NCBI GenBank assembly: GCA_027627225.1
Contig: CM051028.1
Span: forward strand, 17,937,701-18,001,700
Origin: Congeria kusceri
Taxonomy: Eukaryota > Mollusca > Bivalvia > Myida > Dreissenidae
Direction of reading: 5' to 3'
Length of the DNA stretch: 64,000 bases
A model generated the notes under the pieces. It saw only the letters and a program-made list of their open reading frames with translations. It searched no databases and was not told where the DNA came from. The position numbers were made by a program, and so were the translations under genes. Shown here in pieces: positions 36,669 through 50,303 of this stretch (positions within the stretch are counted from its first letter, which is position 1; each line of letters starts with the position of its first letter).

Positions 36669-37407
36669 AGTACGTCGGTTTTTTAACAGCGTCGTGAAAA
36701 ATACCATGTGTCTTAATGAATTTTTTTTCAGTGAAATAATTGTAGCAAGACAATGAATTTTTGTTTTGATACACGCACGACAAATCACGGTACCTAAAGG
36801 GTTTTATGGAACTAAAAATGCATGAAATACTATGAGAGACATGATGCTAGTTCAGAGGTCTGGGTGTAAAAACTGTCTTCGTCATACGGACAGTACACGT
36901 ACCGATGTCATCAACTTTTGTTCTAGTTTCATTTGCACAGGTTTCCACTGTCAATTGCTTAAATTTTATCAATAAATCGACAAAATGGCGTTTGATTCTT
37001 TCGGTTAATCTCGACGATTTACTTTTTAGTGAGTACAATATAGTTTAAACATCCGAGGGAGAGCAAAAGGGCATCGAGTATTCTGCAGTGGTAATTCAAC
37101 AACAGATTATAGATTCAACTGAAGCGTTCGTTCACAACTTATGAAAGTTAATCGAAGGAAAGAGTTGTTGTTGCGTATGTTTCAAAACACGAGACGAACC
37201 GTTCCCGTTTCCACTTGAAATTAATAATTAGACATTTGAAGATTGAATGGCATAGCATGGTGTATATTGAAACAGTAAGACTACAGCCATGGTTATGCAA
37301 ATTAAAAAAAACAACACAACCAGCCAGTCATATCGAGCACTGATAACAACTGTTAACAGTTCAAATACATTATCAACACTTACCTCTAAGACATATCATC
37401 GCATAAT

Positions 37408-39780
37408 ATACCAGACAATGCAACTTTTGTCCCGTCACTTATCATTTAATTTGCGTACGTTCATATTTTCAAACTGTAAAATCAACACATACAAATTGGA
37501 TACTACAATTTTAAAAAGGAAATACCACCCTGATTTTGTTAAAGCTGGACAGTTTACAATTTAAATAAAGTCTATAAGGCAACATTGGTACCAATACAAA
37601 GATATTGTAACTAGAATTGTCACATGAGTGACGGATATACCCCCACAATATGGCCTTGTCACAAAACTATGGCATTCATTCGAAAGAAATGGACAGAGAG
37701 AATGCTTTAATTTGTGAATGGTCAACAGAGTATTTGGAAAAAAAAACTTCAATAGGAGCCATAACTCTGTCAACATTTTAGTGGTTTGTAACCAAAGTTG
37801 AACTTGATATGTATTTTATGATGTTACACCTATGTACCAAAAATAAGTTAAATATGTGAAGCCTTTCATGAGTTATTGTCCATGTTTTTCGGGAATTTAA
37901 GTCAAATAGGGGTCCATAACTCAAGTAACCCCAGTCGAACGTGACCTGTATTGTATGATGCTACACATGTGTACCAAGAATTATTTAAATATGTCAAGCC
38001 ATTCTTGAGTTATCGTCCGAAAATCATGTTTTTATGGAATTTTAAGTCGAAAAGGGGCCACAACTCTGTCAACATTTAGTGGTTTGTAACCAAAATCGAA
38101 CTTGACCTGTATTCTATGATGTTACACATGCGTACCAACAATTATTTGAATAAGTCAAGCCTTTCTTGAGTTATCATCCAGAAACCATGTTTTGGGGGAA
38201 TTTTAAGTCGAGAAGGGGCCATAACTCTGTCAAAATTTAGTGGTTTGTTACCAACATTGAACTTTACCTGTATTCTATGATGTCATGTCTACCAAAAATT
38301 ATTTGAATATGTCAAGCCTTTCTTGAGTTATCATCCGAAAACCAAAAACCAACAGACCGACAGACAGACAAGCTCACTCCGATATACCCGCCCCCCCCCC
38401 CCCAAACTTCGTTTTTGGGGGTATAATAAACCGAGCGTCTGATACAATTTAATTTTTTTTGTTTTAATATTTGATATGTATTTAAAATAAAGATATGCTA
38501 AACTTAGGCAAAGATCTGGAATATGGTTAGCGACACACACCTGGTCTATTTTTTCGTAAGTTAGAGGCAGAGCAGTAATCTTTGTGAGCATTTGTACACA
38601 GTTACATATACATGTATACTTAAATCGCTTTATGTACACGAATACAAACTGAAGTGAGATCGGACACACTATGCTAAATAAAATACAAAATACAAGCGAT
38701 TTAATAATGGTGTATGCATTTCTAACTCAGGATCACATACAAATCATTAAAATATCTTTTTAAAATTGCATAATTTTGTAGCAACTGTTCCATTCCAAAC
38801 AAATTCAATACAATATTAATACAATGTAAATTGATAAAAAGTTAACCGTGAAGTATCAATGCGTCAAATAATAAAATCATGTAGTTAAAACACACATTGT
38901 GAAGGATCATTCAAAAACAAATTGTGAAGGTTTATTTATATATAAACCATTAGAAATATCAGCATGTAAACACATATACATAAGTCAAGAACAAAGTCAT
39001 AGCCATGCGAGTGTAAATTACATACCAGGCAATGCAACTTTTGTCGCCATCACTTATTATTAAACGTGTATACTTTCATAATTTCTAACGGTTAAATCAA
39101 CACATATAAATTGGATGCTACACTTTTAAAAAGGAAATCCCACTATGGTTTTGTTAGAGCTGGCCAGTTTACACTCTAAATTAAGTGTAGAAGGCAATAA
39201 AGATACCAATACACATTTATTGCAATAAACTGAGAGTCAGATTTTAACGGAATTGAGGAATTCTGTACGAAAGATATGCTAAAACTTAGGCAAAGATCTG
39301 CTGTAATATGACTAGCGACACACACCTGGTCTATTTGTTCATACTTTCGTAAGTTAGAGGGCAAAACAGTAGGCTTTTGTGAGCATTTGTACCAAATTAC
39401 ATAAACATGTATATTAAAATCGCTATATGTACACGAATAAAAAATGTGTAGTGAGACAAAATAAACACAAAATAAAAACAATTGTATAATAGTATATGCA
39501 TTGCTAACTCGTGATCACATTAAATTCAATAAATATATCATTTTAAAATTGCAAAAATATGAAGTAAATGTTGCATTCAAATTAATTGAAAATGAAATTA
39601 ATGCAATGTAAATTGATAAAAAGTTATCCATGAAGTATCAATTCATCAAAGAATAAAATCCTGTAATTAAAAAACCAGTTGTGAAGGATAACTTATTTAT
39701 AAACCATTGAAAATATTAGCATGTAAACACATATACATATTTCAAGAACAAAGTCATAGCAATGGTAATGTAAATTACAT
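37408..39780. repeat. old X-Y-X'-Y' duplication, copy 3
   Basis: Counterpart of 740-3110 with the common version. It shares one variant with copy 2, an A at about 37449 where copies 1 and 4 have C. Confidence 0.85.
37609..38425. mobile_element. inserted core-repeat element, copy 3
   Basis: Same element as 941-1755, with a C-run of 13 before aaacttcg. Confidence 0.7.
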
Positions 39781-40218
39781 AGTTTTGGGTCTAGACTAAC
39801 CACATTTTATTAAGACATCTACACTGTTCAAAATACTTATATAAACGCAATATATTCAGGTTGAGATAGTAGGTGAAATACATAAAACAAAACTAAAACA
39901 CTCTTAACATGATATGTAACAAAACATAACATAATAGAACATTTGAGACAAGTACGAATAATAGAAAATTTGAGACAAGTACGATACAATAAAATATATA
40001 TGTAAACATTTAAATTATTGTAAAGACTTTAAAATCTGTTAAAAATCTTTGAAAATGTATGAACAAAACGAATATATTTTTGCATGAAAATCATTAATCG
40101 ACAGCGTCAATGTTTCTGAATTTAAAGTCCAATCATAAACCCTCTAATAATTCGATAGGAGACGTATGAACAGTTTTAACTGTATCATAAAGCTACAAAA
40201 GTGTTCTGTAATTTGACC

Positions 40219-43200
40219 TCATCTTAGATTTCCGGGTTTAGGAAAGAATGCGCCGAGTGTAACAATTTGCCTTTTGCGGAAAAGTTTACCGTGTGTATAT
40301 TTAGGTTTTGGTTTTCCTGCTGAAGGCGCGTTTGCTGTTGCTTCGTTCTGTACGACTTTAGCAAACGTTGGTTTAGAAGTCTTTGGTGAGGCGGCTTTCA
40401 ACATGTCTTGAGTCTCCGACATATATGGAGACATCGGGACGAAACGAGCTTGTTTCTGTCCACCAGGACAATATTGCTGAAAGTTCAAACAAACTTTACG
40501 CACTGTACCATAGTGTGTACTATGTTAACTAATTATTAGTTTAGTAATTAGTTGTTAATTAATGGTGGCTCTTTTAATGCACGTTGTCTCGCCTGACAGT
40601 GAATTGTCTCGCCTTCAAACATTGATGTATATAATGCACATTATTACACAGGAAAATTACGTGCAATTAAGAAAGAAGACACCTGCAAATTCCTACATGA
40701 AATGCTTCAAACCGTTTATACCATTATATATTTGGCAAACTTATATAGTAAAATATTCAATAATATAGTAAATTGTCAGTGCATTATCAAAACAATCACA
40801 ATTTAACATATGGCGAGTTGACATTTTCGGAAATCGGTCTCTCGGCCAGCTCAATATAAAATACCTATCATTAAGAAGGTAGTTGGAAAGTTTTTAAAAG
40901 GGAGTTTTTAAAGACTGTAGAGAAATGCATAGTTAAGAGCTTGTTTGATAAGAACGCGAAGAACGAACAGTGCATATAGTTAAAAAATAAATTGTTGAAC
41001 ACGGTCTTAGTTTGATTATGAATTTGTGGTAACGTTACAGCATATCGTCCACTTGGCGCAAAAATACCGTAAGTGACATTTGTATTTTTTACAGGAGAAG
41101 CAAAACATTATTTAATAATGTTCAATGTGAATTTGATCTTTTACATAATATGTTTACAATACATTAAAAAGCCAGTTAAAGTGCAGTCTTAATTTATCTA
41201 CAATTCAATTAGCCTACAAACATATAAAATTATATCATAGTCCACTTACACATGCGCTGAATTTTGTACGCGCAAAATGCACAGAACAGCGATTTTGCTT
41301 CGACAAGTATAGCATTTACAAATATTAACAAGGTACAATATTATTAATATCAGTATTATTATTATTATGTACTCATATCATCAATTAACTTTAATTAAAT
41401 TTATTGTTTAGTGCGTTTCCTCAGCACAACTCTTGTGCAAGAACCTGGTAGCTACGTGCACTTACCATAATTTTAGCACCAACAATTTCGTCAATATTTG
41501 ATTGTTGCAGAATTATGATTTCCGGGTGGAATTTAACCCTAACATTAAAATAGGTTAAGAGAACTGGTATTGTTATAAACATTCTAAAGGTGTACACAGT
41601 AACCTTGCAATAAAATAGTTTAACTATTAATATAACTAAGCGGTCTAACGAACTAATATAACTAACTATCCACTCACCATTCTAAAGGGCGGCAATCTCA
41701 GATTTTTCTTGGTTGGCCGATTACATGCCCAGGTATCGTGTTCATCATCGCCCTCCGACCACGGCATAGTCTGGAAAAGATAAACAATTTAGTTCAGTGT
41801 GTGTTTATAATGAAATAAATCTCCAGTTTATATTTATATTATATTTAGAATAATTATATGTTAATTGTAGTATCTAATGTACATGTAAAAACGTGGATGT
41901 TAGAAAATACCTTCTGTGTTTCATTCGATTCAGTGGTCCATACTTTTCGTTTAAAGTCATCGTCTCGTTTTTGTGGCAGCAAATTTAACGTGCGTCTATG
42001 TTTTGCAGGTTTCAATGCAAATTCCGCCTTTACGGACTGAAAATACACCGAAATTCCCCCAAACTATTATACTGCATATCCCGTTATGCCTAAGTTGGGC
42101 ATTTTCATTTCTGAAATGTTTACTCGCATGGTGAGAATTTATGGTATATTGGTTTAAAAATTAACGTATACAGTTCTCTTTGTTTTACCCTGCTATATTT
42201 CTTTACATAGCATCATGTCTGGTAGATAATAAATAATTTTCTGCTATTTTATGATGTGCACATGTGTCCAATAACCACGAAATCCAGTATATATGATTCA
42301 AAAATACGTAACGTACCTTATTCGGTTTTGCTGTGCTGTTTCCAACGTTTTCTTTTAAACTTGGACTGACCTAGAAATGTAAATCTAGTACTTAAAAAGG
42401 TTTTGATATATACCTCTATAATTCCTGTTTATCCTGTAATAAGTCACATTTAAACGTTATATTGCATTAACATATTCACTACGTATTCACGTTAAAGACA
42501 TTATGCGTATGTTTTGGAAATCCTATGAGCAGAATACAAAACTCAGCATTGATATTAATATCGGTAGAGGCATTACGGAGTTCAATAATATTTCACAAAA
42601 ATGCTGTCTCTATTATTACCCAGCAGAAAACGTGTTTGTAGCAGTCGTGTGACACTATAGGTCTAAAGAGCGCTGACCTTTTATATTATATCGAATGTGA
42701 CATGCATTCGTCTATTAACATTTTGTACCCGGATGTTTGATTATGTCTGTTTGTTTTTAAACAGTTGATTTCTTTAATGTGTTAGCTTCAAGAAATGCAC
42801 ATATTATTCACATATTATTCTTACCAAACACTTATCGAATAAAAATATTTAAGGTATGCGATTTGCTGTTGTTTTTTTCCGTATTATTCTAAGCAAACCT
42901 TCGAGGGTCTTTTGGGTTTCACAGGACTCGTTTGAATTGCCTCCGAATACGAGTTGATATGTCCAGGTTCAACATTGGTTTCTTTCTCATCATGTTTTTC
43001 TTCCTTGGGGTCATTGTTGACGTTCTTATTACATTCTTCAGATTTAGGTGACATCTGTAAAATATTCAAAATACGTTTATAAAATTATTTTAAGGCAGTG
43101 ATGGGTGTACGTTTAATATCTGCTTTACAATATTCTAATATACAGTTATGTAATGTTATGTAACCGAGACGTGTGTTAAAAAAAATACGTGCATCTTTGA

Positions 43201-44204
43201 CAGTTTTTTGTTTGGTTTGGAATCTCATTTCTTCATTAAGCTTAAGCAGTTTTGGCGTTTCTATCGTTGTTTCCTTCCGTGTGCCTTCAAGTACCGGCGT
43301 CGTATCTTCTTTGTCTTCTGTGCGCTTTTGTGTGAACGTCTCCTGCAAAAATACAATTTTGTAATACTTTCGATTGCAATAAAGTAGCCAACATAAAATG
43401 TGTGGCTCGTAGCTAAACGGCTGTGACTTTATAATAATTTTATATTGTAACATTCCGACTTTCTTACGTCCATACATTATTGTCAGTTAAATTACAATTA
43501 TCAGTTTAAATTATCAAAATTCAGTTACCAATTTTAGGGTGCTAACTGATGTCCTTAGTTACTTCTCTCAGTTGTACTACTTACATTGTTGGTTGTATAT
43601 TTGTTAGAACAATCCAGAGATCCTAAAGTAAATTCTTGTACTTGTGAAGTATTTGCCATGCGTTTCTCTTGTATATCAGCTGCCCCTTTTGCTTCTGCAA
43701 TGTCTTTATTTGCAACCACACTTTTTTCATTACTCTGTTTTAGCGATTCGGGTTTAGTTCTTTCAGCATGTGTCCGTGATAATCCCAAACTAATATTCTG
43801 TATAATAAAAATACAGCATATATTAGGATTCTTTTATAAGTAAATAAATACAAATAAATAATATCATTCATTGTATTTATGATATAACACTGACGAGAAT
43901 GAACTGTTTTCAATGCAATAAACGTTTGTATAACTAACCTTAAATTTACGAACAGAATACTTAATAATAAATTGATAATACACCAAATAGTAATAATTTT
44001 ATTAAGTATTCTGCTTCATAATTTTAAACTGCTTAACACTATCACTATTTACTTATAAGATGAAAATACTCAAACATATTGTTGACAAATAATGATGAAA
44101 ATAATAAGAATAATTACTAGGTCTTCTTTAAGGGTTAAACCTTTTGTTGCAGTTATGGCCACCGTTTGCAAGGATTTCGTCGAAGTTGGTGGTAAAGAGT
44201 TTAC
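40219..44204 (-). CDS. Lys/Glu-rich disordered protein gene (3' part), copy 3
   Basis: Exons shifted by 36670 from copy 1: A 44118-44204, B 43585-43797, D 42899-43054, E 42317-42370, F 41911-42036, G 41678-41770, H 40219-40476. Coding sequence is the same as copies 1 and 2. The private change at about 42399 (ggttttgata) lies in the D-E intron, just upstream of exon E. Confidence 0.55.
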
Positions 44205-44359
44205 CTGAAAGTAATACAAGTATATTCCACTATTAAAGGCGTAGTTTCTTTTTTATAACGCAAATGACTCTTAATTTTGGAAATTAAACATGTACATTAT
44301 TTCTTAAATGTTAAATCTTAATCCTGATTCTACGAGAAATGATCCAAAACGTAGACATG

Positions 44360-45875
44360 TTTAACCAAATTTGTCGAAGCAAAATTTTGGTAGATTGGGG
44401 TATGTAATTGGGCGGTCGGGCGGGCATTTCGGTTATTAGATTGGAGTATGTCGTTGGGCGGGCGGGCGTCGTGGCGGCGTCAACTTTTCGTTTCCGCTCT
44501 CTAACTCGAGAACGGATTGAGCAATTGTAATGAAACATCATACATAGATACCTCATATCAAGACCTCGCCTGGGATTGTATATGGGGTGGGTGGGGTCAA
44601 GGTCAAGGTCAAGGTCAAGGTCACTATTACAAAAAATAGAAAAACGGTTTCCGCTCAATAACTTGAGAATGCATCGAGATATTTTAATGAAACTTCATAC
44701 ATACATACCTTATATCGAGACCTTACATGGGATTGCATATGGGGTGGGTGCGATCAAGGTCAAGGTCACCCTTATTAAAATAGAAAAACGGTTTCCGCTC
44801 AACAACTTGAGAACGCATTGAGATATTTTAATGAAACTTCATACATAGATATCTTATATCGAGACCTCGCTTGGGATTGCATATGGGGTGGGTGGGGTCA
44901 AGGTCACCGTTATTAACAATAGAAAAACGGTTTCCGATCAATAACTTGAGAACGCATCTAGAGATTTTAATGAAACTTCATACATAGATACCTTATATTG
45001 AGACCTCGCTTGGGATTGCATATGGGGTGGATGGGGTCAAGGTCAAGGTCACCGTTACTTAAAATAGAAAAACGGTCTCCGCTCAATAACTTAAGAATGC
45101 ATTGAGGTATTTTAATGAAATTTCATACATATATACCTTATATCAAGACATCGCTTGGGATTGCATATGGGGTGGGCGGGTTCAAGGTCTCAGTCAGTAA
45201 CAATAGAAAAACGGTTTCCGCTCAATAACTTAAGAATCCATAAAGATATTTGAATGAAACTTCATACGTAGATACCATATATCGAGACCTCGCTTGGGAT
45301 TGCATATGGGGTGAGTGGGATCAAGATCAAGGTCACCATAACTAAAAATAGAGAAATGGTTTCTGCTCAATAACTTGAGAACGCATCGAGATATTATAAT
45401 GAAACTTCATACATATATACCTTATATCGAAGCCTTTGCTTGAGATTGCATATGGGTTGTGTGTGGTCAAGGTCAAGGTGACAGTTACTAAAAATAGAAA
45501 AACGGTTTTCGCTCAATAACTTGACAAACATTGAGATATTTTAATGAAACTTCATACATAGATACCTTATATCGAGACCTCTCTTGGGATTGCATATGGG
45601 GTGGGTGGGGTCAAGGTCACCGTTGCTAAAAATAGGAAAACGGTTTCCGCTCAATACATTGAGAACGCATCGATATATTTTAATGAAACTTCATACATAG
45701 ATACCTTATATTGAGACCTCTCTTGGGATGTCATATGGGGTGGTCGGGGTCAAGATCAAGGTCACCATAACTAAAAATATATAAATAGTTTCCGCTCAAT
45801 AACTTGAGAACGCATCAAGATATTTTAATGAAACTTCATACATAGATACCCTATACCAAGACCTCGCATGGGATT
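44360..45875. repeat. ~145-bp satellite array, copy 3
   Basis: Same monomer order and variants as 7690-9205. Confidence 0.9.
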
Positions 45876-46263
45876 ACATATTTAAAAAAATTCTTAACAA
45901 TTGCACATACTCGCAACTTGGCTGCAAGTCGGGTATACATGTTACAAACATCTCTTGTTAAAGTTTATATTTAAAACTCGTATAATTTCAAAACTACATA
46001 AGTTATTAACTACATAAGGTTGAAACTTGGAATAATTTGATGAAATAATTGCCATTACTCAGTTTTGTATTTCAACAACTGTATGCCCCTTCCACTTTCC
46101 AAAATATGTACCAACTGAAATACTTTGAATAGTTGAAATTGTTGAAATTGAATCTACATAATGTGTGTAAAAATATTCGGATGTATGTTTAAGTCACTGA
46201 TAAAAACTGATTCAGAAAATATAATATAAAAATAATACTTTGTAGTACTTTTTTACATTTATT

Positions 46264-48198
46264 AGCTCACCTGAGCACGAAGTGCTCGGTGAGCTATTGG
46301 TATAGGGGACCTCTCCGGCGTCATCCGGTGTCCGTATGCCGTCAACAATGTGGTCTGTTATCGCTATAAAGACTACATTTTTTTTATACAATCTTGACCT
46401 AACTTGCACAGTTTGTGTATGACCATAAAATCTTGGTTGATATTGATAATGGGCCAAATTGGCCCAGAAACCTTAGAGCTATAACTTGAAAACTTGAAAC
46501 ATGTTTATTTGCTTAAACGCCTATTTCTACATATAAAATACATATTCAACGGCGTTGTACAATAATAAATAAATGTAAAATAAAACATCATCTACACTCA
46601 TACATCAATAAAGTGACAATCATGAATAATCAGTTATCATAACTCATCAGAATACAAATACCTTATTTGCAGAAAGATATAGAAATGAAAATTACACAAT
46701 AAATATTCACTAAAAACACCAACATACATCAAATCACTAGCAGAAGGATTCTTTTTAATGTTATGTGACTACACATTTCAAAACAATGTAAAATAATCTC
46801 TAAAGAAATGACTTTTCAAATGTTTCTTGAAAGTGTTCACTGACTCGCTTTGTCTTAAGTTCAAAGGCAGTTCATTCCAAAGCCTAGGCCCAACATTACT
46901 GAAACTTCTGTCACTGAAAGTCTTCATCTTATCGAAAGGAACAACATAACAATTAAACGATGATTCTGAGGATCTAAGTGTGCGTTTTGAGACTTTACTG
47001 GACAAAAGTTCTATTAGATATTGTGGGGCGTTCCCAACAGAATAGTTGTACATGTAAGTAAGAATTTTAAAATTAATTCTCGCCATAATGGGTAACCAGT
47101 GCAGATCATATAGTGCCTGTTTGGAACTGTCATACATATTTCTGTTTGTGGGAAAAAATGCAAAAATTGCCTTTTTCATTCATAGAGACTTCAATTTTCT
47201 ACCAATCTTTACCAAACTTCCATGGTTTGTGTATTATCAACAGATCACAGTAGAAATCAACATTGGGCCGGATTGGGCCACAAACACCAGAGTTATGTCC
47301 CCTATTTTGTTGAAAAATAGGCAAAAAATCCCATTTTACCTTGATTAAGACTTCATTTTTCTTCCAATGTTGAACAAACTTCCAGTGTGTGACCAAAAGA
47401 TTTCTGCAAGAGCCAGAAATGGGTAGGCTTAGACCACAGACTCTGGAGTTATGGCCCCTTGTATGTGGAAAAAAATGCAAAAATTGCCTTTTTTGTTCAT
47501 AGAGACTTTATTTTTCTTCCAATCTTGACTAAACTTCCACAGTTTGTATGTGATCATACAACTGCAGCAGAAGCTAAAAATGGGTCAGATAGGGCAACAA
47601 ACATCAGAGTTATAGCCCCTTTGTTGGTGAAAAAAAAAATCAAAAATTGCCTTTTTCGTGCATCGAGATTTCATTTTTCATTCAATCTTGATAAAGCTTC
47701 CACATGTTTTGTATGGCCATTAGATCTCAACACAAACAGCAAATGAGACAGGCCACATCAGTTAATTGTGAAAATGAATGCAAAAATGAATTTGTTGCAA
47801 GACGGGGACTTCATTTTCAAACAGTTTGGACCAAACTTGCACAATATGTCTATGACCATAAATCTAAAGCGAATGTCAATATAGGACAGGTAAATAGCAA
47901 TACACTCTACTCTTTGAAACAAGCTTGCAATCATGACATGACCTTTGCGCAGCGGTTGCCATTATCTATCAGAACTGCAGCATTAACACTATTCCTCCGA
48001 AATTGCCTGCGAAAAGTTGGATATCAGGGTAGAGAAAATATATCCAGGTGGTACTTGTTTTATGTATGAGAGTAAATCAGCTAGACAAATTATTTAAGGA
48101 CATTATGGCGTACATTCCCACAAGCCTTTCACAACAGTAAGGCTTTCATCTATGCCAGTACTCAGGTGAGCCCTTTGGGCCATCATGGCCCTCTTGTT
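46264..48198. mobile_element. TIR/core-repeat element, copy 3
   Basis: Same as 9594-11528, with 11-bp inverted ends conserved. Confidence 0.75.
46482..47148 (-). mobile_element. 5'-truncated LINE, copy 3
   Basis: Copy of 9812-10478; the open frame 46778-47179 is unchanged. Confidence 0.8.
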
Positions 48199-48963
48199 TG
48201 AAAAATAATACCATAGATTCTAATAACATGTAAAATTTAATTTAGAGATCTAATCAAATTTACAAAAATAGTTTCCATGCTTAATGAAAATATTTTATTT
48301 CTTTAAACTCTTTATCTGTCTGTTCTGTGCCTTTTTATTTATTGCATTTGCCATATGATCTCTTTAGCAACTTTGTTGTCAACATATTTATAGGTAGGTG
48401 ATTTAGAGGCATGCACATGCCTTAGTCCTTACACACTCTAGATGAGTTCATTTAGTGCTTGAGTGACATTGTTCTTGAGGTTTTTAAAGGGCCATATTTT
48501 AGATATTCACAAACGCTATCAGAAATACACATTAGAATACAATATAATCATAAAATCCTTGTACAGATGGCCTATTGCTGATGTGTATATTGATGAGCAT
48601 TTACCTATTCACGTGTTGTTTTATCAAAGGATCTGTTTAGCAACTTAATGGTCAGATTCTTAGGCATACACATTAAATAAAAGTATTCCTTTAATTCATA
48701 TAAAAGTATTCCTTTAATTCAAAGCTAAGTTCTAAAACATGGGCATATTTTAGTCATTCACAAGCACTATCAATAATAAATATCACGTTACATTGTGGTT
48801 GTGAATTAATGGCTGAGTTGCCAATTCTTGATCTGTACATGTATGTAACGTTTGGGTATTAGAATTATCCCAAGGGCCATATTTTACTCATTCAACACCA
48901 GTACACCTCGGTATCCATTATGGTTGATAACTCTATGTCCTGATGCTCCCTGGTGTGTATCAG

Positions 48964-50303
48964 GATGCCCCGCCCTATGGGGAGCTGGTGCGAGTGTCCT
49001 CCTGGGCCGACTGGGAGGTCGTGCACTGCTCCCGCCAGTATAAATTGGGCCCCGCCAAGGGGGCCACACCTCTTGACTCCTCCAGGCCCCCACCCACGGG
49101 CAGGTAGGATACGTTCTATGATCCACCCCCCATACTGCTCACCTGGTTGGGCTGGGCCCTGAGCCTGCGCTTATCAAGCCTCCCTGGTTGGTGGTGGGCC
49201 TGGTTGCATGGGGTGCATTGGTATCAAGGGCTCTCTCTTCTTAATTGGGGACTGGGACTGGGTTTCGATAGGGGAACATGTTTCTGCATTTGTAGACAAT
49301 GAAAGAATAACAGTCACATAAACTTGTAAATACAAGTAATTTCCATGCTCTTCAGTTTGTCATAAATAATAAGGCATATGGTCAGGTTTTGATTTTTAGT
49401 GCTTTTTAATAGCGATGAAACTTGCAACTTGTTTGACTTCTAATTTGTGGATTGCTTGCAAAGAAATTGGGGAAAAAAGCGTAACTCTCCATCAGAGGGA
49501 ATGGGGCCTGTATTTGGCCTAATAATGAAATGAGAGCCCTGGTATCTCTGGCTCAGATAGTATTGTCTGTCTTGTAGTCCCGACCTGCTACTTTGTACTG
49601 GAAGGTAATAATGAGATTGTCTCCCATCGTGGCCAGCAGTGTTATATTCAAATTATCTCCCTTGGTTAACATCTTTGTTATGCAAATTATCTCCCTTGGT
49701 GGCATTATTATTATCATACAAATTATCTCCCTTGGTGGACAGTATACTAAATTTTCTCCCTTGGTTGACAGGAAAATTATTCATATGGCAGTTATTATCA
49801 TGTATTGTAACATTTACGCTTTTCATATAAAGCTAAGGTTTCTTTTACAAAATTTTGTTTCAGGAAATATTATTTGGTTATCTTGCTGTACATTTATACG
49901 TACCTTACTTTGCACACAATTTTCATGAAGTGTTTTTGTTTTGGTGAGTCATGGTCAGACATTCAACCATATTATAGTTTGTTGTGATATTTATTTATAG
50001 TTATGTTATTAATATATAAAATAAAAATAAAAAAAGAGAAAATATTGTATTACTTAGAAAGATGCAATTGGGAGCATACAGGATTTTAGTGTCAAAACTT
50101 ATTATTGTTTTTGTGCAATGTTGTACAATAAAATTAGAAGCCTAAGAAGTATTTTTAGATCGGCAAATGTATGTTCTGTCTCTATAATATTAACATATGG
50201 TGAAACTATTGTTTCTTTCCAGGAAAGCCGAAGATCCATTGGTGATTTAAGTGTTCGAGGGCGGACAGCCAGCTCAGACCAGCTGGCGCATCGACCGTTT
50301 TGA
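48964..50303 (+). CDS. 3' end of an unidentified plus-strand gene, copy 3
   Basis: Exons P1 48964-49103, P2 49578-49604 and P3 from 50223, with stop at 50250 or 50303. One private base at about 49846 lies in the P2-P3 intron. Exons are unchanged. Copy 4 leaves the array before this region, so no fourth copy is visible. Confidence 0.45.
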